Positions 35,962 to 45,696 of a DNA stretch of 64,000 nucleotides are shown here, one piece after another. A program made the position numbers and the translations under genes. Below the pieces are notes generated by a model, which was not told where the DNA came from, did no database searches, and saw nothing but the letters and a program-made list of their open reading frames with translations. Source of the stretch: Alishewanella tabrizica (GTDB lineage Bacteria > Pseudomonadota > Gammaproteobacteria > Enterobacterales > Alteromonadaceae); contig NZ_BMYR01000001.1 of NCBI RefSeq assembly GCF_014652375.1, forward strand, positions 172,292-236,291, written 5' to 3'. Position 1 is the stretch's first letter; every line of letters begins with the position of its first letter.

Positions 35962-37887
35962 CTACTGAACTTTATACTTTGCAAGCTGCTGATTTAACTG
36001 CGCGGCTAACTGATTTAAGCTAACAGCGGCTTCTGCTGTATTGCTGGCTAAGTCAGCGCTTTGCAAGCTAGTGTTTCTTACTTGTTCTAAGTTACGAGCG
36101 ATGTCAGCTGACACCTGACGCTGCTCTGACGCGGCGGCAGAGATCTGGCTATTAATGTCTAATAAGCTTTGCATGGCTTGCGTAACGCTACTTAATGCTT
36201 GGCCTGCAGCTTGTGCAGCTACTAAGTTCTCACTTGCGCTTTGCATATTGTGTTGCATCAGTTGCGATGCATCACGACCATTAGTTTGAATACGTGAAAT
36301 CATATTACGAATTTCACCGGTTGAGTGCTGCGTTTTACTCGCCAGTAACCTAACTTCATCGGCTACCACGGCAAAACCGCGACCTTGCTCGCCGGCTCGG
36401 GCCGCTTCAATGGCGGCATTTAATGCTAATAAATTGGTTTGATCAGCAATTTCATTAATAACGGTAAGGACTTTAGCAATATCTTCACCTGCTGCCGCTA
36501 AACTGCTCACCACTTTACCGGCTTCTTGTAACGAATTGGCCTGTGATTGCGCGTTATTTATGGTTTTCTGTAAGCTCGTCACCGCCAAATTAACTTGTTG
36601 ATGTGTACTGTTTACCATCTGCTCTGCGGTAGCAACGTTACCCGAGACTTCCTCAGCAGAATGGCTAAGTTCATAAGTCGCTGTTGCAATTTGCTCGGTT
36701 TGCGATTTTTGCGCTTGTGCAGAACTCAAGGCATTTTCGGCTAAATGCGACAATCCAACTGAGGCTTCAGAGACTGAACTTGCCGAGGTTTTACTATTGA
36801 CAACGGTTTGTTGTATGCGGTCTAACAAACGGTTAAACCCCTCCGCCATTTGCGAAAATTCTTTGCTCGATGCATCACGGCTAAAACGCATCGTTAAATC
36901 ACCTTCGCTACCTGACAAGCTTTCAACAGCGTTAATGTAGCCTCGTAAAGGTTTGATCATTAAGCTACGAATAAACCAGACCAACGCAAGCAACAACAAA
37001 ATGCCTTGTACAATTACTAACAACAACTCTTGCCACAGTGTTTGCCATACCATAGCACTAACATCACTCTGATAATAAGCCGTTACAACCTCATAACCCC
37101 AAGGGGTAAACGCATTTACGCGTACTTCCCAATCAGCCTGTTGCTCACTCAAGATCGCTTCAATATCACTGGTGCTGACATGGTCTGAATGCAAACGTAT
37201 ACTGCCTTTGCCATCACGTAATGCCACAAAACCTTGTTCAAGAATACGGGTTTTGCCAATCACATTCGCCAATGCAGCTAAATCTGCCGAATACCCTACA
37301 TACCAAATACCGATAATTTGATTGTCTTGCCTGATAGGCTCGTAACCTGTGATAAAAGGGCGTCCTAAAATATCGACTTGGCCATAAAAAGCATTGCCCT
37401 GCGCAATGGCTTTTATCGCTGCACCATCGGGTGCTAACAAGGTGCCTGTAGCCCGTTTCCCGGCATTCTGCACATTAGTAGATATACGCACATAATCATT
37501 GCCTCGACGGCTAAATACGGTAGCCGTGCCGCCCAAAATAGCGGTAACGTCGTCAACCAACGTGAACTCATTGGCAAGACTCGAATCACCCAATTGGATG
37601 TTCGCTACCGTTTGCTCGCCTACTTGCACCATATCACCGAGCTGCGGTTCACCAAGCATCGCAGCTTTTGTTTGGAGTAAACGCATACTGCCTTGCACGC
37701 GTTCAGCCATAATGCTATCGGTTACTTGCAATAGGCTAAGCAACTGTTCACTAACATTATTCATTTCAACATCAACTTGCTTATTTACCCGGTCATAACT
37801 TTTTATGCTTGCTACCGTGACAGTGATTGCAGCAATAACGAATACCAGTAAAAGTAAAGCCCAAAATAGTTTGCGACTGAGGCTCAT
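35962..37887 (-). CDS. methyl-accepting chemotaxis protein with Cache sensor
   Basis: A 641-residue chemoreceptor. It has helix 1 at about residues 9-30, a periplasmic double/single Cache region (about 35-275, with [20 protein letters not shown] and [13 protein letters not shown]), and helix 2 at about 282-305. A HAMP domain follows, then a cytoplasmic signalling hairpin whose tip contains [20 protein letters not shown] and [16 protein letters not shown] lies 7 bases before the ATG. This Cache type usually binds small organic acids or similar ligands, which is inferred from family. It is a single gene convergent with the MetR-like gene. Confidence 0.93.
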   Translation of the reverse strand: MSLSRKLFWALLLLVFVIAAITVTVASIKSYDRVNKQVDVEMNNVSEQLLSLLQVTDSIMAERVQGSMRLLQTKAAMLGEPQLGDMVQVGEQTVANIQLGDSSLANEFTLVDDVTAILGGTATVFSRRGNDYVRISTNVQNAGKRATGTLLAPDGAAIKAIAQGNAFYGQVDILGRPFITGYEPIRQDNQIIGIWYVGYSADLAALANVIGKTRILEQGFVALRDGKGSIRLHSDHVSTSDIEAILSEQQADWEVRVNAFTPWGYEVVTAYYQSDVSAMVWQTLWQELLLVIVQGILLLLALVWFIRSLMIKPLRGYINAVESLSGSEGDLTMRFSRDASSKEFSQMAEGFNRLLDRIQQTVVNSKTSASSVSEASVGLSHLAENALSSAQAQKSQTEQIATATYELSHSAEEVSGNVATAEQMVNSTHQQVNLAVTSLQKTINNAQSQANSLQEAGKVVSSLAAAGEDIAKVLTVINEIADQTNLLALNAAIEAARAGEQGRGFAVVADEVRLLASKTQHSTGEIRNMISRIQTNGRDASQLMQHNMQSASENLVAAQAAGQALSSVTQAMQSLLDINSQISAAASEQRQVSADIARNLEQVRNTSLQSADLASNTAEAAVSLNQLAAQLNQQLAKYKVQ

Positions 37888-38174
37888 TGCGTTACTCCAA
37901 AATGACCTAATTAATTACAAATTGTAATAAAAATATGGATAATGTTATCGAGAGTAAGAGTAAATGATTATGTAATTATCTGTTTTTTATGTTTTTATGC
38001 TATTACTGAATGTTGTGTCATTACGTTATGAATATAGCACATGCTAAAAAAGAGGATAGTGTTTAACGCGCTTTTTTGTCTCATTTGTCGCAAAAAACGA
38101 ATTTAAAAAGAAGCTATCCTGTGTAATTAACATGGTGTAATCGCTAAGTACACAGGTAGCCGTTACTCTTTTAC

Positions 38175-39176
38175 CTAAGGAGTAAGCACTATTTTCTCTA
38201 ACACCTTTGAAGTTGCTTTCAAACCAACTTCTGTCGCACCACCTAGTACATAAATTGCGTTATTAAATGTTATTGCACCTAGGCCATGTCTGGGGATTGG
38301 CATAGTACCCTGTTGTTGCCATTGGTTTTGCAAAGGCTGATAAACCCAAACCTCTGCATAGACGCCCCCGTTGTCAGTAAAGTATTCACCGCCTAAAACC
38401 CAAATCTGTCCCATAAGCGCCGCTGCCGCTAAACCTCCCTGTGCTTGAGGGAGATCGGCCATGGCTTGCCATTGCTGTATTACCGCATCAAAACGCATCA
38501 CGTGTGCTAAATTTGCGCCACCCACTTGTCTGCCACCGATAACATACCATTGCGCATCCAAGACCACCGCCGCAGCACTGTTAAAGGCCATTGGTAACGG
38601 CGGTGCTTCCATGGTTTTTAATGTTTTAGGATCAAAAATCCAATGCCAATTCACATCTTGCTGATCACGCCATTGCGCATTGGCTTCGCCACTAGGTGAA
38701 CGACCTGCAGCAAAATGTACCTTGTCGTTAATCACGCCAATAGTGGTTTCTGTTAACGGCTTGGGCAGTACCGCAACAGTAATCCACTGTTGTTGCTGCT
38801 CGTCTAAACGCAAAATATCAGCACTGGCGCGCCAACGTCCATCTGCCGTTTTTACAAAACCGCCAAATAAAAAAAGTTGCTGCTGCACCGAGACTAAATA
38901 GGCGTGGTGTCTGGGCTCAGGTAAATTAGGCCCCCATGACCAGTGCTGCGTTTGCAGATCAAAAATTTGTACCTTGGCGCTCATTTGTTGTTCAGCCATT
39001 GAAATACTGTCGCTAAGTCCGCCAGCGACATAAATTTTTCCATTGTGTAGCGCGGGGTAAATTTCTTGTGCGGGTTCAAGCATAGGAGGCAATGTTTGCC
39101 ACGCAGGTGTAGCTTGTGTGAAGGGACTACAAATCAAACACCAACACAAAACCAGCCATAAATTATAATTTCGCAT
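38175..39176 (-). CDS. exported Kelch-repeat protein
   Basis: A 333-residue protein with a signal peptide (MRNYNLWLVLCWCLICS...). About six Kelch repeats follow, each with a small-residue pair and trailing Trp/Tyr (GKIYVAGGLSD, QLFLFGGFVK, WYVIGGRQVGG, IWVLGGEYFTDNG, IYVLGGATEVG), making a beta-propeller. Such proteins are often sugar- or sialate-binding; no catalytic residues are evident. It is monocistronic, flanked by two intergenic regions of 240-290 bases with nothing recognised. Confidence 0.87.
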   Translation of the reverse strand: MRNYNLWLVLCWCLICSPFTQATPAWQTLPPMLEPAQEIYPALHNGKIYVAGGLSDSISMAEQQMSAKVQIFDLQTQHWSWGPNLPEPRHHAYLVSVQQQLFLFGGFVKTADGRWRASADILRLDEQQQQWITVAVLPKPLTETTIGVINDKVHFAAGRSPSGEANAQWRDQQDVNWHWIFDPKTLKTMEAPPLPMAFNSAAAVVLDAQWYVIGGRQVGGANLAHVMRFDAVIQQWQAMADLPQAQGGLAAAALMGQIWVLGGEYFTDNGGVYAEVWVYQPLQNQWQQQGTMPIPRHGLGAITFNNAIYVLGGATEVGLKATSKVLEKIVLTP

Positions 39177-39419
39177 ATCAGAACACCAACTGAGTTTAAA
39201 AAAGGTGAATGTACTTAAAACTAAACTGTATGAAACAGCAATATATAAAAAATGATGCTAAAAATTACCTACCGTCAACAATGCAAGATTGTCAAGAATT
39301 CAAAACAGTAGCGTTTTAAAAAGAGGTAGTAAACAAAGTATGTGGCGATATTAAGTTATGCTGTTTGCTAAGCACAATCTGCTGTAAAATGCGGCACCGA
39401 ATTTAACCATTGCCCTATT

Positions 39420-40166
39420 ATGCTTGCCACTAACGCCTTATATACCGATCTCTCAGAGTATTACGATTTAATGTGCTGCGATATCGATTATCTCACGCAG
39501 TCTCAAGGCATCCATCGGCTGCATCAACTCTTTGGTAATGGGGGCAAATCGCACTTAGATTTAGCCTGTGGCACGGGTCCGCACATCCAACATTTTTTAG
39601 CTGCCGGCTTTGATTGCCTTGGGCTTGATCTTAATTCACCTATGCTGACACGCGCGAAACAGCGCTGCCCAAGCGCAGCGTTTATGTTAGAAAATATGTG
39701 TCATTTCGCATTAGATAAACCTGTTGATCTTATTACCTGTTTTTTATACTCCATTCACTACACAGGTAAAATAATGGCGTTAAAACAATGCATTGACAGC
39801 GTTTACCGCGCACTTAGCGTTGGCGGTGTATTTTGTTTTAATGCCGTTGATAAAACCAAAATTTGTAATATAAGTCGTGTAAGCCATCGAACTCAACATT
39901 TAGAGAGTGTGTTTGAATTTAGCTCTGCTTGGTTTTATCAGGGGCAAGGAGAAGAGCAACGTCTACGCTTATCTATTTGTAAGACGACAGGCGAGCAAAA
40001 ACAATTTTGGCAAGACGAACACCCTATGGTGGCGATAAGCTTTGATGAATTAGAAGCCCTTTTATCACCCTACTTTGAGGTGCATAAATTAGCCCATGAT
40101 TACCAACGCATTCAGCCTTGGCAAATGGATGCCGGTAATGCCCTATTTTTGTGTGTTAAACGCTAA
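39420..40166 (+). CDS. class I SAM-dependent methyltransferase
   Basis: A 248-residue cytoplasmic protein with a Rossmann methyltransferase core. Motif I is HLDLACGTGPHIQHFLAAGF, followed by GLDLNSPMLTRAK (motif II acidic end) and VDLITCFLYSIHYT (motif III/IV). The C-terminal part has a strand-rich extension. The substrate cannot be inferred and there is no operon partner. No clear ribosome site precedes the ATG. Confidence 0.87.
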   Translation: MLATNALYTDLSEYYDLMCCDIDYLTQSQGIHRLHQLFGNGGKSHLDLACGTGPHIQHFLAAGFDCLGLDLNSPMLTRAKQRCPSAAFMLENMCHFALDKPVDLITCFLYSIHYTGKIMALKQCIDSVYRALSVGGVFCFNAVDKTKICNISRVSHRTQHLESVFEFSSAWFYQGQGEEQRLRLSICKTTGEQKQFWQDEHPMVAISFDELEALLSPYFEVHKLAHDYQRIQPWQMDAGNALFLCVKR

Positions 40167-40250
40167 GCAAAATTAAATATGATCCTTTCCTGATAGGTGT
40201 ACGTTAAACAGGCAGACGTTTTTGTCTATTAACATGCAAGAGGATTAGCT

Positions 40251-40739
40251 ATGAAATTAACACATTTAATCAGTGGTTCTTTATTAGTAAGCTCTTTAGT
40301 ATTTGGTGCTTATGCTCATAACCATAAAGCAAAAGCTGACATCGTTGACACCGCTGTTGCTGCTGGTAGTTTTTCAACGTTAGTTACTGCAGTTCAGGCA
40401 GCTGATTTAGTTGACACTTTAAAAGGTCCAGGTCCATTCACAGTATTTGCACCAAATGATGCTGCCTTTGCCAAGATCCCAGCAGCCGATTTAAATGCCT
40501 TAGTGGCTAACAAAGCCGCATTAACGAATGTATTAACATACCATGTCGTTGCTGGAAAAGTTATGGCAGCTGATGTGGTGAAATTGACCTCTGCCACCAC
40601 TGTTCAAGGTGAAAATTTAGCGATTGAAGTAAAAGATGGCAAAGTCTTCGTAAACGGCGCTGAAGTGATTGCGACTGATATCGAAACCAGTAATGGTGTC
40701 ATTCATGTGATCGATTCTGTTGTAATGCCGAAAAACTAA
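40251..40739 (+). CDS. fasciclin-domain exported protein
   Basis: A 162-residue protein with a signal peptide (residues 1-23) and one fasciclin (FAS1) domain: [49 protein letters not shown] and [15 protein letters not shown]. These are the H1 and H2 signature regions. Fasciclin proteins mediate adhesion or surface contacts; it is probably periplasmic or extracellular. AGAGGATTAGCT precedes the ATG. A strong hairpin follows the stop. Confidence 0.93.
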   Translation: MKLTHLISGSLLVSSLVFGAYAHNHKAKADIVDTAVAAGSFSTLVTAVQAADLVDTLKGPGPFTVFAPNDAAFAKIPAADLNALVANKAALTNVLTYHVVAGKVMAADVVKLTSATTVQGENLAIEVKDGKVFVNGAEVIATDIETSNGVIHVIDSVVMPKN

Positions 40740-40750
40740 TTACCCCTGCC

Positions 40751-40782
40751 AACAGATAACAAACAGACGTTTGTTATCTGTT
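40751..40782. terminator. bidirectional terminator between fasciclin and AEC genes
   Basis: A perfect 14-bp inverted repeat (AACAGATAACAAAC / GTTTGTTATCTGTT) around AGAC sits between two convergent genes. T-rich sequence follows on the plus side. Confidence 0.85.
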
Positions 40783-40812
40783 ATTTCTACACCACGTCAC
40801 TAAACTGCACAA

Positions 40813-41721
40813 TTATTCCGCAACCAAAAAGACCCTTGAAATAATAGCCAACCATACCGGCACCATCAAACAGCCTAGCAGCGTCGATTGCGCTATCACT
40901 TTTGCTACTTTTTCTTTATCAGCACCATACACGGCAGCTAATACATGGGCCGCTGAGGCGGTTGGCATAGCGGCGAACACCATCAAAACAATCACCGGTC
41001 CAGTAGCCAAAGTAAAAAGTATCCCGATAAGCAACATAGTTAGCGGCAAGATCAACAGTTTAATACTGTGTAAAGCCACTTCAAATCGGGATAAAGTAAG
41101 CAACGCGCGCCAATTAATGGCGGCACCTATGGATAATAATGCTAAAGGCACGGCGGCAACCGCTAACTTCTCCAGTGCGATCATTATAGGCTCCGGCATA
41201 CGCCATCCCAAGATTGCACAGCCAATTCCAGCTACACTGGCCAAGAGAAAAGGATTGGTGACAACTTGCTGAACGGTTCGCCACACACTGAGCTGCTGTC
41301 CACGGGTAAGCGCCAGTACCGCTAAGATATTGGCTACGGGTACGGCCAAACCAATCGCTATTGACATTAATCCACGATACTCCGCCGGTAAGGCTTGCAC
41401 AACGACCATGGCAAATGCCGTATTAAAGCGCCAAGCGGTTTGCCACATCCCAGCAAAATCAACAAATTTTTCGGGGCCCCACCAACGCACTAGCCATCCT
41501 AAACCGCATGCTAAGCCCATTAATCCCCACACACCGGAGCCCATTATCAACAAATCACTGCCCTTAGGTGGACTCGCTAAGGCACTGATAAAAATCAGAG
41601 CGGGAAACAACAGATAGAAATTAAGGCGATCAATACCTTGCCAGCCTACTGGGGGTAACGTGCGTTTCAGGCAGCCGCCACCTAACAACAGTAATAAATC
41701 GGGTAACAGCGTAATTAACAC
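40813..41721 (-). CDS. AEC family transporter
   Basis: A 302-residue membrane protein with about ten hydrophobic helices. The family pattern appears in LLFPALIFISALA, AFAMVVVQALPAEYRG, VPLALLSIGAAINW and FAAMPTASAAHVLAAVYGAD. The last segment matches the conserved AEC (auxin efflux carrier / malate permease) motif. The start is taken at GTG 41721 with AGAGAG 7 bases upstream; a TTG one codon earlier is equally possible. Substrate is probably an organic anion, from family knowledge only. Confidence 0.87.
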   Translation of the reverse strand: MLITLLPDLLLLLGGGCLKRTLPPVGWQGIDRLNFYLLFPALIFISALASPPKGSDLLIMGSGVWGLMGLACGLGWLVRWWGPEKFVDFAGMWQTAWRFNTAFAMVVVQALPAEYRGLMSIAIGLAVPVANILAVLALTRGQQLSVWRTVQQVVTNPFLLASVAGIGCAILGWRMPEPIMIALEKLAVAAVPLALLSIGAAINWRALLTLSRFEVALHSIKLLILPLTMLLIGILFTLATGPVIVLMVFAAMPTASAAHVLAAVYGADKEKVAKVIAQSTLLGCLMVPVWLAIISRVFLVAE

Positions 41722-41766
41722 CAAACAGCTCTCTTTAAATTAATACCAAAGCAATATTGCCTGAGT

Positions 41767-42936
41767 TTATTCCTTAGGGTTTAGCGAGGATGGATGTGGA
41801 GGCGGCTGCGCCGGACGCTTCATCTGTTCCGAAATAGGTATGATTGTGTTTGGCATAGGGGGATCTGTAGGTGTCAGCAACTCTGGTTTTGTGTTGTCTC
41901 GTAACCATTCGCGCCAAATAGCCACCAATAACGCCATCAGCACAGGCCCAACAAACAGCCCAACTAAGCCCATCGTTTTTACCCCACCAATCAAACCAAA
42001 AAAAGTGGGTAAAAAAGGCAGCTTTATCGGCCCCCCAACTAGAGTAGGTCGAATGGTTTTATCAACAATAAATAACTCGATACTGCCCCATAAAAATAAG
42101 CCCACCCCGGCGGTTACATCACCGGTGCCTACTAAATACAACGAGATTAGTGTAAAGGCTAACGGCGCCCCACCGGGGATCAATGCCATAAAACCCGTAA
42201 TTACACCAAACGCCACTGGCGAAGGAACCCCCGCAATCCAATAGGCAACCCCTAAAATCACCCCTTCACCAATGGCAATAATGGTCATGCCCATTACTGT
42301 AGAGCTCACCGTGGCGGGCACCACGCGCGAAAACCGCTGCCAGCGTTCAGGCAATACCCGCTCACCAATGGTATCAAGCTGCACGGCTAATTTATCGCCA
42401 TCTTTATACAAGAAAAATAAGGTGATAAGCATAAACAGCAAGCTCAGCAAAACGCCCGCAGTATGCCAACCTAAACTTAACACCGTACGAGAAATACCGG
42501 TTAAATGCTCACCACTGACTAAGGTTACCGCATGCCCAAATTGGTGTGGCTCGCTTAAATATTCTTGCCAGAGCCTTGCCAATCCATTACCTATTCCGGG
42601 TAATGCAGCCAACCATTCGGGAACCGGAGCACCCACTTGATTAGCCGCAATCAACCATTTCATCCATACTTTCATTTCTTGAATAGCAAACGAAAATACC
42701 ATGGTTAAAGGCACCACTAAGCACAATACAATCACCAAAATGGCGATACTGGCAGCTAACGTGTGTTTTTGCTGACAGCGCGCTAATAAACGCTGATAAA
42801 TTGGCCAGCTAGCAAAGCATACGACTAACGCTGCTAACACCGGCACTAAAAAATCAATAAAAAAATAGACACCCGCCGCTAAAATGAGCAGGAGTAAGGC
42901 TTTGCTAATTGCGGAATAACTGAAAATTTGTGACAT
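41767..42936 (-). CDS. AI-2E family transporter (PerM/YdiK-like)
   Basis: A 389-residue membrane protein with seven or eight helices. ATG 42936 (MSQIFSYSAISKALL...) is preferred over 42966. The family segments are FLVPVLAALVVCFASWPIYQ, FFLYKDGDKLAVQL, ATVSSTVMGMTIIAIGEG, GVPSPVAFGVITGFMALIPG and FGLIGGVKTMGLVGLFVGP. The C-terminus is a Pro-rich tail. Some family members export autoinducer-2 and others are Na+/H+ antiporters, so the function is unsettled. Confidence 0.88.
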   Translation of the reverse strand: MSQIFSYSAISKALLLLILAAGVYFFIDFLVPVLAALVVCFASWPIYQRLLARCQQKHTLAASIAILVIVLCLVVPLTMVFSFAIQEMKVWMKWLIAANQVGAPVPEWLAALPGIGNGLARLWQEYLSEPHQFGHAVTLVSGEHLTGISRTVLSLGWHTAGVLLSLLFMLITLFFLYKDGDKLAVQLDTIGERVLPERWQRFSRVVPATVSSTVMGMTIIAIGEGVILGVAYWIAGVPSPVAFGVITGFMALIPGGAPLAFTLISLYLVGTGDVTAGVGLFLWGSIELFIVDKTIRPTLVGGPIKLPFLPTFFGLIGGVKTMGLVGLFVGPVLMALLVAIWREWLRDNTKPELLTPTDPPMPNTIIPISEQMKRPAQPPPHPSSLNPKE

Positions 42937-43010
42937 CACAAAACCTACTTCATTAAGAGATCGCAACGTTACCTTTTTATTTGCTACCTGTAAACGGGGC
43001 TATCTTATTG

Positions 43011-43328
43011 TTAGCTGGCTATTTTTAGCACGATCACGCCACCAACGATTAACATGACGCCCACATAACGCAGTAAAGAGCTGGCATCACCAAAAAAACA
43101 AATGCCCACCAAAAAGGTTCCAGCAGCCCCAATACCCGTCCAAACCGCGTAAGCCGTTCCTAAAGGAATGGTACGCTGCGCTAAAAATAACAAAGTACCA
43201 CTTATCGCCATAAAACCAATTGCCATAGCAATACCGGCAATTTTATGTTGACCAGATTGCGCAATCTTTAACCCCACCGGCCAGCCAATTTCGGTTAATC
43301 CCGCTAATACTAAGTATATCCAACCCAT
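43011..43328 (-). CDS. gdx: SMR family guanidinium exporter (SugE/Gdx-like)
   Basis: A 105-residue four-helix small multidrug resistance protein. The active-site Glu is in AGLTEIGWPVGLKIA (Glu13), and WPVGLK matches the SugE/Gdx subgroup (WAVGLK in E. coli SugE). TAYAVWTGIGAAGTFLVGI is the other subgroup motif. Gdx proteins exchange guanidinium ion for protons. Divergent from a LysR-type gene with 110 bases between, which probably regulates it. No guanidine riboswitch pattern was seen in that spacer. Confidence 0.88.
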   Translation of the reverse strand: MGWIYLVLAGLTEIGWPVGLKIAQSGQHKIAGIAMAIGFMAISGTLLFLAQRTIPLGTAYAVWTGIGAAGTFLVGICFFGDASSLLRYVGVMLIVGGVIVLKIAS

Positions 43329-43438
43329 TTTTCACCTCGATTAATCTGCTTACTGACGAACATCAGCACACTTGACAGTGCAGGAATAATATCAGTTAAT
43401 TAGATTCATCAAAGTTGGTTACTATCAAAAAAATTCAT

Positions 43439-44338
43439 ATGTTAAGTTTAGAGCAACTCAATATGTTTGTTATTGCTGCCGACGAAGGCTCTTTCTCGGC
43501 CTGCGCACGGAAAACCGGTAAAGTTCAATCGGCGGTTAGTCATGGCATTAACACCTTAGAAATAGATTTGAATGTAAGTCTTTTTGATCGCTCAACGCGC
43601 CATCCCACGCTCACGCCGGCCGGAGAAAGGCTTTATCGGTTAGCCAAGGGGCTACTGATCCAAGCAAAAGAATTAGAGAAAACCGCCCAAGCCATTTCGC
43701 AACAGCAAGAGACACGATTAACGCTGGCAGTTGATGATGGCTTATTGCTGCCCGAGGTTTATGATCTGCTTATTAACGTTGAGCAGCGCTTTCCTACGCT
43801 AGAAATTGAACTGATTTCACTTACCTCAACCGATATGGCCATCGATGTCGCTCAGGGTGAAATAGATTTAGGCATTATGTTTAGCGAAGTCGAAGCCGCT
43901 AAGCAAATCGATTTCTGTTTTATCGGACATGTCGAGTATGTGGCAGTCTGTCACCCCCAGTTTCCGTTGGCAGAGCATCAGGCTATTACCACCACGGCGC
44001 TACTTCCTTACCGACAAATTGCCGTACGAGGTCGCAACAAACGTGAATCATCCTTGCTACTGAGTATGGCATCACATACCTGGTGGTGTTCTAGCTACGC
44101 TCATGTATTAGCGCTCGTCAATCGCCAAATAGGCTGGGCTTACTTGCCTTATTTCATGGTGCAACCCTTAATTGATAAAGGCCTGCTAGTTAATATGCGG
44201 ATGGCCTTTGATCACATTACATGGTCAGTACCTGTTGATCTTATTTATGCCAAAGGCGCAAATCAGGGTCCGGTGTTTCGCTTTATAACAACTGCACTAA
44301 AACAACTGTATAGCCAGCGCCAGCAACGTTTACCCTAA
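43439..44338 (+). CDS. LysR-family transcription regulator
   Basis: A 299-residue regulator. The ATG at 43439 is chosen over a TTG at 43415, as LysR proteins start close to the LSLEQLNMF segment. The helix-turn-helix is at about residues 3-60 (FSACARKTGKVQSAVSHGIN), with an effector-binding domain (LTLAVDDGLLLPEVYDLLIN) behind. It faces the Gdx gene divergently, the usual layout of a LysR regulator and target. Ligand unknown. Confidence 0.87.
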   Translation: MLSLEQLNMFVIAADEGSFSACARKTGKVQSAVSHGINTLEIDLNVSLFDRSTRHPTLTPAGERLYRLAKGLLIQAKELEKTAQAISQQQETRLTLAVDDGLLLPEVYDLLINVEQRFPTLEIELISLTSTDMAIDVAQGEIDLGIMFSEVEAAKQIDFCFIGHVEYVAVCHPQFPLAEHQAITTTALLPYRQIAVRGRNKRESSLLLSMASHTWWCSSYAHVLALVNRQIGWAYLPYFMVQPLIDKGLLVNMRMAFDHITWSVPVDLIYAKGANQGPVFRFITTALKQLYSQRQQRLP

Positions 44339-44621
44339 GTGCAAGCAAACACTAAGGCGGATTGCACAGTAATAACACTTTATTCAGTGAGCTTTTATTA
44401 GAAAACTTTTATCAGAAATAACGTTTATAACGTCAACTAGCCCGCGACTTCGCTTTGAACGGGGATTTTCTCAGAATTATGCTATAAAAACTGGAATGGA
44501 TAACGCAACGTAACACTAGGATATCTCATAACCATATCCCATAAACCACTCTACTCGAAGCCATACTATGATAACGACGCAATCGACTACACCATTCACT
44601 ACAACAACCACAACAGAGCCC

Positions 44622-45395
44622 ATGTCCCACTCATCGGATCGCACAACGCCACAGACGAAAGAAGTGATTGTTATCACTGGCGGCGGCCAACGCGTTGGCT
44701 TGTATTGCGCCTTAGCGTTATTAGCGCAGGGTTATCATGTTGTTGTGAGCTATCGTAAAACCTCCGAAGGTATCACACAGTTGCGGGCTGCCGGTGCACA
44801 CTGTATCCAAGCCGATTTTACCCAGTTAAACGAGATGGCAAGTTTTGTAGAAGCCCTCGCCGTATACCCCAGCCTGCGGGCGATTGTTCATAACGCCTCG
44901 AGTTGGCAGCCTGATCGGCCGTTAGCCTCTGTAGAAGGCCCTATCCTGCAGCAATTAGAGGCAGATGCCGCGGTATTCGATGCCATGCAACATATTCATG
45001 CACGAGCACCCTATTTGCTTAATCGGGCATTATTATCACAATTACAGGCCAGTGAACGTGCGGATATTATGCATATCACCGATTTTGTCGCCAGTGTGGG
45101 GAGTGGTAAACATCAAGCCTACGCCGCGTCTAAAGCCGCCTTAGAAAACCTCACTTTATCGCTTTCGCGAAAACTGGCGCCCAACATTAAAGTAAACGCG
45201 ATTGCCCCTGCATTGTTAATGTTTAATGAGGGTGATGATGCCGCCTATCGAGAAAAAGCCTTGGCTAAATCCCTGATGGCGATAGAGCCAGGCCCAGATG
45301 AAGTGTTACAAAGCATCTTATACTTATTAAATAGCCGCTATATTACAGGGCGGATCTTGGCGCTTGATGGCGGCAGACATTTACAATTACCCTAA
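44622..45395 (+). CDS. folM: dihydromonapterin reductase FolM
   Basis: A 257-residue short-chain dehydrogenase. NADPH-binding ITGGGQRVGLYCALALLAQG, the NAG-like HNASSWQPD and the catalytic YAASKAALENLTLSLSRKLA (Tyr-x-x-x-Lys) are present. The close match to E. coli FolM includes GSGKHQAYAASKAA, VNAIAPALLMFNE and ILALDGGRHL. It reduces dihydromonapterin or dihydrofolate to the tetrahydro form. A start at 44568 would add 18 Thr-rich residues that look non-coding, so ATG 44622 is used; neither has a strong ribosome site. Confidence 0.87.
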   Translation: MSHSSDRTTPQTKEVIVITGGGQRVGLYCALALLAQGYHVVVSYRKTSEGITQLRAAGAHCIQADFTQLNEMASFVEALAVYPSLRAIVHNASSWQPDRPLASVEGPILQQLEADAAVFDAMQHIHARAPYLLNRALLSQLQASERADIMHITDFVASVGSGKHQAYAASKAALENLTLSLSRKLAPNIKVNAIAPALLMFNEGDDAAYREKALAKSLMAIEPGPDEVLQSILYLLNSRYITGRILALDGGRHLQLP

Positions 45396-45696
45396 CCGCT
45401 CTCGGTTGTCGTAGCCAATAATCATGACTGCGGCAACCCATCTTGCTTAGAGCAACGTGGCAAAAATTAATCGCGCTCTAAAGCTATATCGTTTTTATCT
45501 ATCAACCCAATCTATTTTATTCGCAATAAACTATCAGCAACTTACTATACTATTTTCATTGTTACTTCACTAAGTCGCACTGCTCATGGCAAGTGCGCTT
45601 AAAACCCTGTTAGCTCATAACAAACACCGGATGGGTCATGGGTTTTTTAGGTAGCAATCCGTGCTTGTATAAAAAAGGTTTTGAAGGAGACCAACA
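45396..45696. promoter_or_regulatory. folM-katG intergenic region with an inverted repeat
   Basis: The 301-base spacer carries an imperfect stem AAGTCGCACT / AGTGCGCTT at 45572-45600, before the katG leader. It could be a folM terminator or a katG operator. No OxyR site with clear spacing was recognised. The katG ribosome site GAAGGAG ends about 7 bases before its ATG. Confidence 0.4.

Noticed and set aside
45396-45696. OxyR site upstream of katG
   Set aside because: ATAG/CTAT-like half sites occur (for example CTATC and CTATAC near 45530-45550) but without the required spacing.
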